DNA of 64,000 nucleotides from Coriobacteriia bacterium (GTDB lineage: Bacteria > Actinomycetota > Coriobacteriia > Anaerosomatales > JAAXUF01), in the NCBI GenBank assembly GCA_013336165.1, contig JAAXUF010000002.1, positions 183,879-247,878 of the forward strand, in the 5' to 3' direction. Both the position numbers and the translations under genes were made by a program. The notes beneath the pieces were generated by a model. The model did not search any database and had not been told where the DNA came from. It was given only the letters and a program-made list of their open reading frames with translations. Position 1 is the stretch's first letter. Each line of letters starts with the position of its first letter. Shown in pieces: positions 27,027 through 38,268 of this stretch.

Positions 27027-28598
27027 CTAGCTCTCAGAGTTCGACGTCCCTGCAAGCTTGACGGGAGCAGCTTCCACGAAACGCTTTGGCGTCAGCCGGT
27101 AACCCAGCGGAACACCCAACATCAGCCTGGTCTGAGCGGAAAGCGCTGGCAGAGCACCGAGGTAGAAGCCGAAAATCGGAAGCGCGAACCACAGCAGCAG
27201 CAACTCGATGACCAGCTTCACTCTTGAGACCCGCTTGGGCGGAGGACAGCGCCACAACTCGAACGCAACCATCGCGATCATGACAACTGCGCCTATGACG
27301 AACAGGACGCGCAAGACGCGCAGGTTCTGCAGGATCGCTGCATGGAAGTCGATGCTGTACCACGGGATCCTCGTATAGTAAAACGTCAGGATGTAGATGC
27401 TTATGAGGAAGAAGAAGGCGCCCACGCGCAGGACGTGATCCGCGAGCACTTGAACAAAGCGCATCAGGGTCGACTTGCGCACCGCGTCGGCACGCTCGGC
27501 GAACTGGCCCACAATGTAGCCGACGTCCTCGGCACCCCAAGAGTGCCGCTTGACCTGGTGGAACCGGTTGGTCAGAGCCTGCAGCCACCCGTCGCCGTCC
27601 GTGGCGTCGGCCATTGTCGGCAGGAAGATCGACTCGGTGGTGATCTCTTCGCCGGTCTCGAAGAGGCAGTTGAGGTACTCGTGCCAGTCTTCCGGGATGA
27701 TGGCGGGGTCCCACCAGCCGCATCGCTCGGCGAGCTGAAGTGACAGCGTGTAAGTCGAGATAGGCAGCGGGTGGAAGAACGGCATGGCGAGATCGGAGAT
27801 CTGCACGGCGTGCGAAAGCCATGTAGTCACGCGGATCGGTGCGGGAACGTCCCAGATGTTGTTGTAGTAGAGAAGCGGCGCTTGCCAGAAGCTTAGGTGG
27901 CGGCGCTCATGTGCGGCAAACGACTTCGCGACTGCCGAGAAGTACTTGGTGTCGATGACCGAGTCCGCGTCACAGCTGGTGATGGTGGTCAACTCGGGAT
28001 CCACGCCGATGCGATCAAGTTCGACGCGGGCTAGCTTCGCCGCCCATGCTTCGTTGGACGACTTGCCCGGCTCTTCTCCGATGATGCCTCCGGGATGCAC
28101 GGTGACGAGCGTGTGCATGAACCGCCCGGCGTACTCGGCGGCGAGCATGTTGCCCTTCTCCTGAGCGCCGGGCTCACGCTCTTCCATGCCGAGCACCACA
28201 ATCATGCGCTCGTTCGCACGATGCTGACCCGCGAGTGCATCCAGAGTCCGGCGAAGGATATCGTCAGGTTCCTTATAGTTGGGAACGATGACGACGTGGC
28301 GCACCTCAGAAGGCGCAAATCCGTGAGGTCCCTTGGCGTCCTCGCCAAACGTCCAGTCACGCCGCTGCCACTGTTTGATCTTGTTCTCGCCGATGAGAGC
28401 GAAGACCGCGGTCACCGTTGAGCGGCAGATGAAGTAGGCGAAGAACGCCGTCGCTATCGCCAGCCACGCCTGAGGAAAGAAGATCGTTCCGGCAATGGCT
28501 AGTGCCACCATGGCCCAAGAAAGGATGCCCGGTAGCATGTGTCCAAAATTGCGGCCGCTGCCTATCGGCCTAGGCTTATTGTCAGTCGGGTTCGACAA
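27027..28598 (-). CDS. Membrane glycosyltransferase (GT2-like)
   Basis: A 523-residue protein. Two N-terminal membrane segments (residues 21-70) are followed by a GT-A domain with VVIVPNYKEPDDILRRTL, the metal site TSCDADSVID, and a PEDWHEYL block; several further membrane segments lie in the C-terminal third. This is the layout of processive or membrane-bound GT2 enzymes. The start is TTG with GGGAG five bases before it. It forms an operon with the GT2 gene downstream. The sugar and acceptor cannot be inferred. Confidence 0.82.
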   Translation of the reverse strand: MSNPTDNKPRPIGSGRNFGHMLPGILSWAMVALAIAGTIFFPQAWLAIATAFFAYFICRSTVTAVFALIGENKIKQWQRRDWTFGEDAKGPHGFAPSEVRHVVIVPNYKEPDDILRRTLDALAGQHRANERMIVVLGMEEREPGAQEKGNMLAAEYAGRFMHTLVTVHPGGIIGEEPGKSSNEAWAAKLARVELDRIGVDPELTTITSCDADSVIDTKYFSAVAKSFAAHERRHLSFWQAPLLYYNNIWDVPAPIRVTTWLSHAVQISDLAMPFFHPLPISTYTLSLQLAERCGWWDPAIIPEDWHEYLNCLFETGEEITTESIFLPTMADATDGDGWLQALTNRFHQVKRHSWGAEDVGYIVGQFAERADAVRKSTLMRFVQVLADHVLRVGAFFFLISIYILTFYYTRIPWYSIDFHAAILQNLRVLRVLFVIGAVVMIAMVAFELWRCPPPKRVSRVKLVIELLLLWFALPIFGFYLGALPALSAQTRLMLGVPLGYRLTPKRFVEAAPVKLAGTSNSES

Positions 28599-28695
28599 AG
28601 TATCTCCCTATGCTTGTTTCATAAAAATTCGCCCTATTATTCTACTCGCCTTTTGTACCGACCGCGCTCAACGGTATGGTCACGAAAAGCCGTAT

Positions 28696-30024
<1,329 letters not shown>

Positions 30025-30138
30025 CTACAGAGTATAGCGAAAAGAGAGAGGGCACGGGATGGAGGTAGCATGAAGACCGTCGTGTTATCGTTTGTTTGTG
30101 GTTAGAAAAGCAGGGAATCCCTACTTGGAAAGGATGAT

Positions 30139-31530
30139 ATGGTGAAGAAGTTCCCTTTGTGGTCACTGGGCTTTCTCATCATATCTGTGCCTTTCAACCG
30201 CGCCTACAGCGCCTTCGCTGATGTTGCCTCATGGGAATACCGCGTCTGCTTTTCCCTCGCGTCCTGTGTTGCTTGGCTGGCACTACTAGCACTTATCGAG
30301 ATCAAAGCCAGACGCCTTTTCTCGTTCGTGGCCACAATCCTTCTCTTTGCTGGCTTCATCCTTCAGATGGTCGTAATCTCGTTTGCAGACGCGCTTGCTT
30401 CCCTGTCGATCTCCGTGGATCTGACCGTCATCGTCTCCGCAGTCTGCGCTGGTGCCGGCTTTGCCATCTACTACTGCTTGTGGGCTGCAGTCTTCGAGCG
30501 CATGCATCCTGCCCTGGCCCTTCTGGGCATAGCAGCATCCATCGGACTGAGCGCAACGCTCTCAACTCTTCCCATTCTGTTGTTGGCTTCGTCCCCCTCG
30601 GGAACTGTCATATGTTTCTGCCTAAGAATGGCCATGTTGACCATCTCCTTGATTTGTCTGCACAAATTCGAGCAGCAGGTGCCAAAGACCGGCGATACGA
30701 TTGCCGCGGCAAGCCCGCACAAGCGGGAAGTGTTTGGTTATGTGTGGCGCGCGTCGAGCGCTATCGCGGTGGCATGGTTCGTGATTGGAGTGTCGGAACC
30801 CAACGACGCCTTTGGATCGCCGGCAGGGCTCTCCGCAGTTGTGTTAGCAGCGGCCATACTCGCGGCCATCATCGTCATTTTGACGTGGACACGTGGAAAG
30901 CAGCCGGGGTATCTCAATGCCATCTATTCTGTGAGCAGCGCATTTGGCATTGTGCTGCTCCTCGTGAGCGTCAACGCTGGAAGCAACGTGAGTGACGACT
31001 TCTGGATGCTGCAGTTCATCTCTTCACCTCTGTTCAACATCATCCTTCTCGGGACTTTGGTATCCGCTCACAGCGTGTTCAAAATGCAGGTGCATCGTCT
31101 TGTCTGCATAGTGCTCTCTATGAAGGAGCTGTCATACCTTGCCGGGAACCTGCTGGAATGGAGGATCCCCCGCGGATACGGGAATTCGGTCGGCGTGGTC
31201 ATGATCCTCGCCTACCTGCTCCTGCTGTTTGTCATCAGTGCATTCACCTCATACCGGAGTTCCATCGACCGCGCAATTCCACAAAAGTTGTCAATGACGA
31301 TAGGCGCAAAATACAGGCTCACACCAAGAGAGGTGGACGTCCTACGTTGTCTACTGCAGGGCAGCTCGTACGTTCGTATTGGCAAGCAACTGTTCATCGC
31401 ATCAAGCACCGTGAAGACTCACGTGAATCATATCTATTCGAAAATGGGAGTCGCGAACCGCGATCAATTCATCGATCTGACTAATTCTGGCGGACAGGCC
31501 AACCAAGAGATCTCGCGGGCTCCTCATTAA
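30139..31530 (+). CDS. Membrane LuxR-family regulator (12 segments plus helix-turn-helix)
   Basis: A 463-residue protein. About 12 hydrophobic segments fill the first 370 residues, like a transporter without obvious MFS motifs, and the C-terminal 70 residues are a LuxR helix-turn-helix (LTPREVDVLRCLLQGSSYVRI, then SSTVKTHVNHIYSKMGV). Such fused sensors are expanded in Coriobacteriia beside exported reductases, here the old-yellow-enzyme gene on the same strand 181 bases downstream. It probably senses the substrate of that reductase. GGAAAGGA lies four bases before the ATG. Confidence 0.9.
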   Translation: MVKKFPLWSLGFLIISVPFNRAYSAFADVASWEYRVCFSLASCVAWLALLALIEIKARRLFSFVATILLFAGFILQMVVISFADALASLSISVDLTVIVSAVCAGAGFAIYYCLWAAVFERMHPALALLGIAASIGLSATLSTLPILLLASSPSGTVICFCLRMAMLTISLICLHKFEQQVPKTGDTIAAASPHKREVFGYVWRASSAIAVAWFVIGVSEPNDAFGSPAGLSAVVLAAAILAAIIVILTWTRGKQPGYLNAIYSVSSAFGIVLLLVSVNAGSNVSDDFWMLQFISSPLFNIILLGTLVSAHSVFKMQVHRLVCIVLSMKELSYLAGNLLEWRIPRGYGNSVGVVMILAYLLLLFVISAFTSYRSSIDRAIPQKLSMTIGAKYRLTPREVDVLRCLLQGSSYVRIGKQLFIASSTVKTHVNHIYSKMGVANRDQFIDLTNSGGQANQEISRAPH

Positions 31531-31711
31531 GCAGACCTTTCCCTCGCCTCGAACAAATCGTCGATACAAGGAAAGCATGCTCCTCCATAAATCAAACATA
31601 TCGTTGATTCTCCATGGTCTCTACTTGCCCCTATCTTGTGACCAGCACCTCGTACCTGACGCACTGCAGTGTTCGGGCGCAAACTGTCGGCCAGCAAATG
31701 AAGGGAAGACC

Positions 31712-33952
31712 ATGAAGACAAACGAGGAGAGCAGCATAGGAAGAAAGGGACTCACGCGACGTAGTTTCATCGAAGGAGTTGCCGTAGGAGCACTCGGGGT
31801 GACCGCCGCTTCAGTGTTGAGCGGCTGCGGCGCGTCGTCGTCGGCTGAGTCGAAAGAAGCCGTCGAAAAGAGCATGTTCGTTGACACCCTCAATCCGCAG
31901 GACGAATCGTACAGCACCTTCACCACGGACTATGCTGCGATCTTCTCGCCGATCAAGGTGGGCAGTCTGACTCTGAAGAACCGCATCATCAAGAGCGCGG
32001 CGGGTTCGGACACGCATTCGTCCAAGCCTCCGCTTAGCCAAAACAGCCTCGACTACTTCAGCAACTTCGCCAAGGGCGGGGCTGCTGTCGTGCTGATGGA
32101 CGGCGGCGTAATGGCCCCTTATGGTTTCAACGGGCTGGCCGGAACCATCTACAAGACATACGACGAAGCGACTGCAGCTGCAAAGGTCATGTCCGACGCC
32201 GTACATGCGGGCGGTGCCTATGTAGGAATCCAGATGAGCACGGGAAGCCTTGGACCTTCCGTCACCCCACTGCAAGTCGACTCGCTCACAGTTGAACAGA
32301 TCCGGGCACTCACGGCCCGTTTTGCGCAGCAGGCGCTTGCCGCGAAGAAAGCTGGATTCGATATCGTCGAGTTCAAAGGCGCGGCATCTGACGACATGAA
32401 CGCCTTCCTCACTCGACGCCTGAACAAGCGCAAGGACGAGTACGGCCCACAGAGCATCGAGAACCGTTCACGCTGGATGTGCGAAATCATCCAGGCGATT
32501 AAGGCGGCCTGCGGCAAAGACTTCACCGTCGCCTGCCTCATCAATGTCTTCGAGGAAAACGACGCGCAGCTGGGTATCAACGATAAGTTCATCACCGTCG
32601 ACGAATCGACGGAAATCGCGAAGCTTCTCGAGAAAGCTGGAGCCGACTGGATCCAGCTTCGGTGCGGCACCCCCGGCCTCGAATCGGCCGTCTGGGGTGA
32701 CATGATGCACGCGGGCTTCCGCGCCGACGGCATGACCGGCTATGGCACGATGTTTGACTACTCCTGCCACTTTGGGGGGCTCCAGGACGGGAAGCACTCC
32801 GGTTCTGGCGCGTTCATTCCTGCTGTCGCTAAAATCCGGAAGGCCGTCAAGGTTCCGGTCGGCTGCGCCGGCTCCATGGATCCCCGCACCGCTCCCGACC
32901 TCATCAACAACGCAGTTCGCGACGGCCTCACCGATTTGGTCTTCCTGAACCGCCCGCTCACTGTGGATCCGGAGCTCCCCAACAAGCTCCAGGCGAAGAA
33001 GCGCGACGAAGTCGCCCCGTGCACGCACTGCTGGCACTGTCACACCGCGGGCATCACGCCCAAAGAACCTGAACTCTGCCGTGTGAACGCCGCGACACAG
33101 CGCGCCTACACCTCAGCGCTGCCCGAAGGCTACGTGTTGGCCCCAGCGAAGACCGTCAAGAACGTCATGGTCATCGGCGGAGGCCCAGGCGGCATGGAGG
33201 CCGCCCGTCGTGCCGCGCAGAAGGGACACAAGGTCACCCTCTACGAGAAGGGCAGCTCCCTCGGCGGCCTGGTCAAGACCGCAAGCGGGTTCAAGGGTAG
33301 CCACGAGCGCCTCGAAGACCTCATCGCCTTCCTCACCAAGCAGCAGTCGCTCAACAAGGTCACCGTCGTTACCGGCAAAGAGGTCGACGCCGCCTTCGTC
33401 GACACCGTGAAGCCCGATGCGATCATCGTTGCGGTCGGCGGGAAGCGGGATGCCAAGTTCGCCGGGTCTAGTGTCACGGCTCCGAACGTGATCAACATCG
33501 GCAGCTACGACAACTCCAAGATCGGCAGCAAGGTCGTCATTCTCGGCGCCGGTGCCCAAGCGGTCGACCTCGTCATGTACCTGCTTGCCCAGGGCAAGCA
33601 GGTCACGATGGTTCACGGAGACGTTGCCGCCAAGGTCGACAAGGAGCAGTCCATCCACTTCAGGCAGTACATCCCGCCGCACATCCAGGCCAAGGGTGTC
33701 AAGATCTGGAGCGAAAGCACCGTCCAGAAGATCGTCGACGGCGGAGTGGTCATCAAGACGGCCGGCGTCGAGATGACTCTGAAGTGCGACACGGTCGTGG
33801 AGTGCTGGGACATGCTCGCGAACACCACACTTGCCGATGCCCTCAAGAGCAAGTACACGGTCTCTCTCGTGGGCGACTGTGCCAATGCGGGCAAGGACAA
33901 GAACATCCTGTACGCCATCCAGGCCGGGTACGACGCCGCCCGGGCGATCTAG
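31712..33952 (+). CDS. Tat-exported old-yellow-enzyme-type reductase (FMN, 4Fe-4S, FAD)
   Basis: A 746-residue multidomain reductase. Tat signal RRSFIEG (RR at 16-17) with a lipobox at Cys 39, an FMN-binding TIM barrel (about 75-420), a 4Fe-4S site with cysteines 437, 440, 443 and 456 (CX2CX2CX12C), and a C-terminal FAD/NAD(P)-like two-Rossmann region (MVIGGGPGGMEAARRAA). This is the architecture of 2,4-dienoyl-CoA reductase and bile-acid or enoate reductases, but exported. AAGGGAAG precedes the ATG at 31712. An electron donor outside the cell membrane is needed; NADH would not be available. The LuxR gene upstream is the likely regulator. Confidence 0.88.
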   Translation: MKTNEESSIGRKGLTRRSFIEGVAVGALGVTAASVLSGCGASSSAESKEAVEKSMFVDTLNPQDESYSTFTTDYAAIFSPIKVGSLTLKNRIIKSAAGSDTHSSKPPLSQNSLDYFSNFAKGGAAVVLMDGGVMAPYGFNGLAGTIYKTYDEATAAAKVMSDAVHAGGAYVGIQMSTGSLGPSVTPLQVDSLTVEQIRALTARFAQQALAAKKAGFDIVEFKGAASDDMNAFLTRRLNKRKDEYGPQSIENRSRWMCEIIQAIKAACGKDFTVACLINVFEENDAQLGINDKFITVDESTEIAKLLEKAGADWIQLRCGTPGLESAVWGDMMHAGFRADGMTGYGTMFDYSCHFGGLQDGKHSGSGAFIPAVAKIRKAVKVPVGCAGSMDPRTAPDLINNAVRDGLTDLVFLNRPLTVDPELPNKLQAKKRDEVAPCTHCWHCHTAGITPKEPELCRVNAATQRAYTSALPEGYVLAPAKTVKNVMVIGGGPGGMEAARRAAQKGHKVTLYEKGSSLGGLVKTASGFKGSHERLEDLIAFLTKQQSLNKVTVVTGKEVDAAFVDTVKPDAIIVAVGGKRDAKFAGSSVTAPNVINIGSYDNSKIGSKVVILGAGAQAVDLVMYLLAQGKQVTMVHGDVAAKVDKEQSIHFRQYIPPHIQAKGVKIWSESTVQKIVDGGVVIKTAGVEMTLKCDTVVECWDMLANTTLADALKSKYTVSLVGDCANAGKDKNILYAIQAGYDAARAI

Positions 33953-34001
33953 CACGAGTAACGCTCAAGTCGCGCCGGTAGCTATCGCTGCAGCGCGGAA
34001 G

Positions 34002-34036
34002 AAGGCCCGCGGCATTTCGCCGCGGGCCTTGTCGTT
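34002..34036 (+). terminator. Rho-independent terminator after the old-yellow-enzyme gene
   Basis: AAGGCCCGCGGC (34002-34013) and its 12-base perfect complement (34019-34030) around the loop ATTTC, followed by GTCGTT. It separates the reductase from the exporter operon. Confidence 0.85.
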
Positions 34037-34123
34037 AGCTCCAGGCTTTCGACAACGCTGTGGTATGGGCATACTGTCATCGGAATGACACCTGTCCTGC
34101 ACATTCGTCACTCGAGGAGTCCC

Positions 34124-35302
34124 GTGCGGTTTCGCACCGCCATCATTTCGCTGACTATCATCGGAGTCTGCACCGCTCTTTGCGGCTGTACCCCGGCCGA
34201 TACGATCGCGGTCACAGGCTCCGTGAGCAGCGGAGTGGTGGTTCTGCAGGTACCTGCGCTCGTCACCGTGGTTCCCGATCTCGATGCGGGATTCGCCGGC
34301 GGCGGTGCGACCGGATCGGCTTCGGCGGGCACCGCCGGAGTGTCGCGCAGTGCGATTGCGACCGTCTCGGCAATCACGGGCTTGGGATCGTACCTGCGGG
34401 TCGCCTCCATTGAAGCGAACCCCGGCGCGAATGTGAAGGCCGGACAGATCATCGCCCGGTTCGACTCGGCTTCGCTGGAGGCGAATGTCGGCGTTGCCAG
34501 CGCAAACGCGAACGTCGCAGCGGCACAGGTGGGAGTGCTGGACTCGGCGATCGAGAAGACGTCATCCTCTGCGGCGGATCTCGATGCTGCACGCGCGACG
34601 CTCGAAAGCACGATCGATCAGCTGACCACCTCGCGTTCTCAACTCTCCGTGCAACTCGCGCAGACGCAGGCAGCCCTCGCAAGCCTGCCGACTTCGCCCG
34701 CTCCGCCGCAAGCGGCTCAGCTGCAGGCGGCGATCATGCAGCTGCAAGCCGGTATCTCCCAGATGGACGCCGGCCTCGTCCAGGCTCGGGCGGGGCTCGG
34801 AACGCTGGACGCAGGCTCGGCGGCGCTCGTTGCAGCACGCGCGCAGATGCGCGATCTGCGCGCGATTGCCGTCGTGGCTTCTGATGCGTCGAAGATCGGC
34901 GTACTCGTGGCGCAGTACCAGCTCTCACTCTCGGTGGTGCGCTCTCCCGTCGATGGTGTGCTGGTCGGCGTCGCCGATGTGGGCGACCTGCTTGCGCCAG
35001 GCGCGACCGTCGCTGCGGTGCGCGAGGACGCGCCCGCGAAGGTGACGACGTGGCTTGCGGCCGACCAGCTGGCCCGTGTGCGCGTGGGTGACTCGGCGAC
35101 GGTGAGCGGCGACTGGATGGCAGCGGGTGCGAGCGTGACCGGCACGGTCTCGCACATCGGCTCGCGCGCCGACTACCCGCCCACCTCCTTTGCGACAGAC
35201 GCCGTGCACCTGACACGCGCGGTGCCTGTCGAGATCACGATTCCCTCGGCTGTGCTGCCTTATGGGGCGCCGGTCGATATCGCGGTTGTGCCGAGCGGCT
35301 AG
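34124..35302 (+). CDS. HlyD-type adaptor lipoprotein
   Basis: A 392-residue membrane-fusion-type protein. The N terminus is a lipoprotein signal ending in TALCGC. A split biotinyl-lipoyl-like domain (VKAGQIIARFDS and VRSPVDGVLVGVADVGDLLAPG) flanks a long Ala-rich coiled coil (about residues 115-270), then a beta-barrel part. The GTG at 34124 (GAGGAG before it) places the signal at the N terminus; the ATG at 34085 is the alternative. It begins the ABC exporter operon. Confidence 0.82.
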   Translation: MRFRTAIISLTIIGVCTALCGCTPADTIAVTGSVSSGVVVLQVPALVTVVPDLDAGFAGGGATGSASAGTAGVSRSAIATVSAITGLGSYLRVASIEANPGANVKAGQIIARFDSASLEANVGVASANANVAAAQVGVLDSAIEKTSSSAADLDAARATLESTIDQLTTSRSQLSVQLAQTQAALASLPTSPAPPQAAQLQAAIMQLQAGISQMDAGLVQARAGLGTLDAGSAALVAARAQMRDLRAIAVVASDASKIGVLVAQYQLSLSVVRSPVDGVLVGVADVGDLLAPGATVAAVREDAPAKVTTWLAADQLARVRVGDSATVSGDWMAAGASVTGTVSHIGSRADYPPTSFATDAVHLTRAVPVEITIPSAVLPYGAPVDIAVVPSG

Positions 35303-35357
35303 AGCGAACACGGATACTCAGAGGTCCGAACAACGACAGCGAGAACGGGTGAGGCAG

Positions 35358-36143
35358 ATGGCGAACGAAAAGCACAGGCGTCCACCGGCGGCGGCGATCG
35401 TAATCGTATTGCTGCTCGCGGCAGCCACGGGTGGCTACTTATGGTGGAAGTCAGTGCGGCCTTCGACGGACGGCGTACTCACGGCGACGGGGGCGGTCGA
35501 AGCCAAGGAGTACCAGGTTGCCTCGGCACTCGCGGGACGCATCGCAACGCTTTCTGCCGGCGAAGGCGACTCAGTAAAGAGCGGTGCCGTGCTGGTCGAA
35601 CTCGACAGCGCCGCGCTGCAGCTACAGGTCGACTCAGCCGTCCAGGGCGTGAACGCGGCGACGGCCGCGCTCACCGCGGCCAAGAACACCGGCACGGCCG
35701 CAGACGTCGCAGCTGCGGCTGCGCGCCTGGAGCAGGCGAACGCGGCCGTCAAGCTCGCTCAGGTCCAGCTCGGCTATGCGAAGGTCACGGCGCCGCACGA
35801 CGGAGTGGTCGTTTCGATCACCACGAACGTGGGACAGAATGCGAGTCCGGGCAAGACGCTACTCACGCTGACTGACCCCAGCGACCTGTTTGTGCGAGTG
35901 TTCGTGCCGGAAACGCAGATCGGCAACGTGAAGCTGGGACAGGCTGTCAAGGTCGTCACGGACTCGACGACGAACACGTACAGCGGGACCGTGACGTTCA
36001 TCGCTTCGCAGTCCGAGTTCACGCCCAACAACGTTGAGACCAAAGACCAGCGCGTCAAGCTCGTCTACGAGGTGCGCGTGCGCATCACTGATCCCAGCGG
36101 CGCTCTGAAGGCCGGCATGCCCACGGACGTGACGTTCGAGTGA
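35358..36143 (+). CDS. HlyD/YbhG-like efflux adaptor
   Basis: A 261-residue adaptor with one N-terminal membrane anchor (about residues 11-30), a lipoyl-like half motif near TGAVEAKEYQVASALAGRI, a short coiled coil and the second half (VTAPHDGVVVSITTNVGQN). This matches YbhG-type partners of ABC-2 exporters. The start of the ATPase gene overlaps its stop (GTGA). In an organism without a classical outer membrane it probably forms an extracellular duct or a substrate-loading part. Confidence 0.87.
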   Translation: MANEKHRRPPAAAIVIVLLLAAATGGYLWWKSVRPSTDGVLTATGAVEAKEYQVASALAGRIATLSAGEGDSVKSGAVLVELDSAALQLQVDSAVQGVNAATAALTAAKNTGTAADVAAAAARLEQANAAVKLAQVQLGYAKVTAPHDGVVVSITTNVGQNASPGKTLLTLTDPSDLFVRVFVPETQIGNVKLGQAVKVVTDSTTNTYSGTVTFIASQSEFTPNNVETKDQRVKLVYEVRVRITDPSGALKAGMPTDVTFE

Positions 36144-37129
36144 CCGCCGCCGCCGAGATCGCAGTCGAAACCGACGTCGGGGTCGCGCCCTCGGCCCAAC
36201 CCGCGCTCGCCATCAGCGCGACCGGGCTGGAGCGCGCCTTCGGAGACGTCGTCGCGGTCGCCGGCGTCGACCTCGCGGTCACCCGCGGCGCGGTCTTCGG
36301 GTTGCTCGGCCCCGACGGCGCCGGCAAGTCGACACTCATCCGCATGCTCGCGACCGTGCTTGCGCCCGCCGTCGGCGACGCAGAGATCTTCGGCGAGTCG
36401 GTCACCCGCTCAGCCTCGCGGGTGACGCCACGCATCGGCTACATGTCGCAGCGCTTCTCGATGTATCCCGACCTCACCATCGCCGAGAACCTCGCGTTCT
36501 TCGCGACCGTCCGCGGCGTGTCGCGCGATGCGCGCCGCGAACGCGCGGTCTCTCTGCTCGCCAGCATGGGTCTCGCCGAGTTCGCCGGCCGCCAGGCCCG
36601 CTTCCTCTCCGGCGGCATGAAGCAGAAGCTGATGCTGGCCACGACACTCATGCACGAGCCCGACCTGCTGTTGCTCGACGAACCCACCACGGGCGTCGAT
36701 CCCGTCTCTCGCCGTGAGTTCTGGCGCATCATCGCCGGGCTGCACCGCGCGGGCAAGACGGTGCTGGTGGCCACGCCGTACATGGACGAGGCCGAGCGCT
36801 GCACCGAGATCGCCTTCATGGACGGCGGCCGAATCCTTCAGCAGGGCACACCCGCCGAGATCAAGGCGCTTGTACCGGGTACACTCTTCGAGGTCGCGGC
36901 TCCCGAGCCTCGTGCGGCATTGGCTGCGGTCGCAGGCGAGCCGCACGTTGCCTCGGCGCACCTCTACGGCGAGGTTGTCCGTGTGCTGTGGGCCGGTGGC
37001 ACCGAGGGCGCCGAGGAACTCCGCGGCACGCTGCGTGCTGCGGACGTGACCGTCACCGGCGTGCAGCCGGTGCGTGTCGACATGGAAGCCGCGTTCGCGT
37101 TCCTTGCCGAGGAGGCTGACGCGCGATGA
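36140..37129 (+). CDS. ABC transporter ATPase (YbhF N-half-like)
   Basis: A 329-residue ATP-binding subunit with Walker A GPDGAGKST, signature LSGGMKQK, Walker B LLLLDEPTTGVDP and the D-loop; the switch His is replaced by Pro in LVATPYMDEA. It corresponds to the first ATPase half of YbhF-like proteins. The GTG start overlaps the upstream stop and the stop overlaps the permease start (ATGA), so the subunits are translationally coupled. It energises export by the two ABC-2 permeases that follow. Confidence 0.92.
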   Translation: MTAAAEIAVETDVGVAPSAQPALAISATGLERAFGDVVAVAGVDLAVTRGAVFGLLGPDGAGKSTLIRMLATVLAPAVGDAEIFGESVTRSASRVTPRIGYMSQRFSMYPDLTIAENLAFFATVRGVSRDARRERAVSLLASMGLAEFAGRQARFLSGGMKQKLMLATTLMHEPDLLLLDEPTTGVDPVSRREFWRIIAGLHRAGKTVLVATPYMDEAERCTEIAFMDGGRILQQGTPAEIKALVPGTLFEVAAPEPRAALAAVAGEPHVASAHLYGEVVRVLWAGGTEGAEELRGTLRAADVTVTGVQPVRVDMEAAFAFLAEEADAR

Positions 37130-38268
37130 AGTCCGCTGCCGTTCGCATCGGCGCGATCGCACGCAAGGAGTTCAAGCATCTCATTCGCGATCCGCGCATT
37201 CTGGCGGCCGTGCTCATCGTCCCAATCGTGCAGCTGCTGCTGTTCGCCTACGCCATCAGCTTCGACGTGAAGAACGTCCCGACGGTGGTACTCGATCAGG
37301 ACAAGACGCCGGCGAGCCGACAATACGTGCAGGCCTACCAGTCCTCCGAGTTCTTCAACGTGCTGGGTGAAGTCGCAGACCTCTCCGCGGTCGACCGGCA
37401 GTTCGACCGCAATCTGGCTCGCATCGCCGTGGTCATCCCCTCCGGGTTCGAGCGCGCGCTCGCCTCGGGTGAGAAGGCGCAGGTCGCCGTGCTCATCGAT
37501 GGCAGCGAGCCCAATTCGGCGCAGATCGGGCAGGCCTACACGGTCGCTCTCAACCGGGTTTACGGCCAGAAGATGCTCTTCGCTTGGGCTGACAGACAGG
37601 GCCTCGACGTGACGCAGTTCGGGCAGCTGCAAGCCCAGGTGCGAACCTGGTACAACCCCGAAAAGCGCTCGTCGGACTTCCTGATTCCTGGGCTCATGGT
37701 GGTCATCATCATGATCGTGACCGTGCAGCAGACGGCAGTCACGCTCGTACGCGAGCGGGACCAGGGCACGCAGGAACAGCTGGCGGTCAGCCCGCTTCGC
37801 CGAGTCGAACTGATGGTCGGCAAACTTCTGCCATGGACAGTGCTTGCGTTCCTCGATATGGGAGCGATCACTGCCGTCGGGATCGGTGTGTTCGGCGTTC
37901 CTCTGCGCGGAAGTGTGGCCTTCCTCTCCGTTTCCGCGATCGTATTCGTGGCCGCAGCCCTAGGCATGGGACTGATCATCTCCGCACTCGCCCCGTCGCT
38001 TGAGACCGCCAACATCACAGCACTGCTCATCTCCTTCCTGCCGGCGTTCATGCTGTCGGGCTTCGCCTTCCCGCTCGAATCGATACCGCGCGTACTCCAG
38101 TGGGTGAGCTACGCCTTTCCGGGCCGCTACATGATCGCGATTTCACGCGGCGTCTTCCTGAAAGGTGCCGGCTTCGCCGAGCTCTGGCCGCAGTTGCTCT
38201 ACCTCTCGATCTTCGCGATCGTGGTCACCACAATCGCATCCGTCCTCTACGGGAGGCGGTCGCAGTGA
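37126..38268 (+). CDS. ABC-2 type permease (YbhS/YbhR-like)
   Basis: A 380-residue permease with one N-terminal membrane segment, a large extracellular loop (about residues 45-180) and five C-terminal segments, the standard ABC-2 layout. The motif VRERDQGTQEQLAVSP follows the second segment. Overlaps by four bases with both neighbours. With the next gene it would form a heterodimeric channel. Substrates of related systems include drugs and cations; none can be assigned here. Confidence 0.92.
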   Translation: MKSAAVRIGAIARKEFKHLIRDPRILAAVLIVPIVQLLLFAYAISFDVKNVPTVVLDQDKTPASRQYVQAYQSSEFFNVLGEVADLSAVDRQFDRNLARIAVVIPSGFERALASGEKAQVAVLIDGSEPNSAQIGQAYTVALNRVYGQKMLFAWADRQGLDVTQFGQLQAQVRTWYNPEKRSSDFLIPGLMVVIIMIVTVQQTAVTLVRERDQGTQEQLAVSPLRRVELMVGKLLPWTVLAFLDMGAITAVGIGVFGVPLRGSVAFLSVSAIVFVAAALGMGLIISALAPSLETANITALLISFLPAFMLSGFAFPLESIPRVLQWVSYAFPGRYMIAISRGVFLKGAGFAELWPQLLYLSIFAIVVTTIASVLYGRRSQ

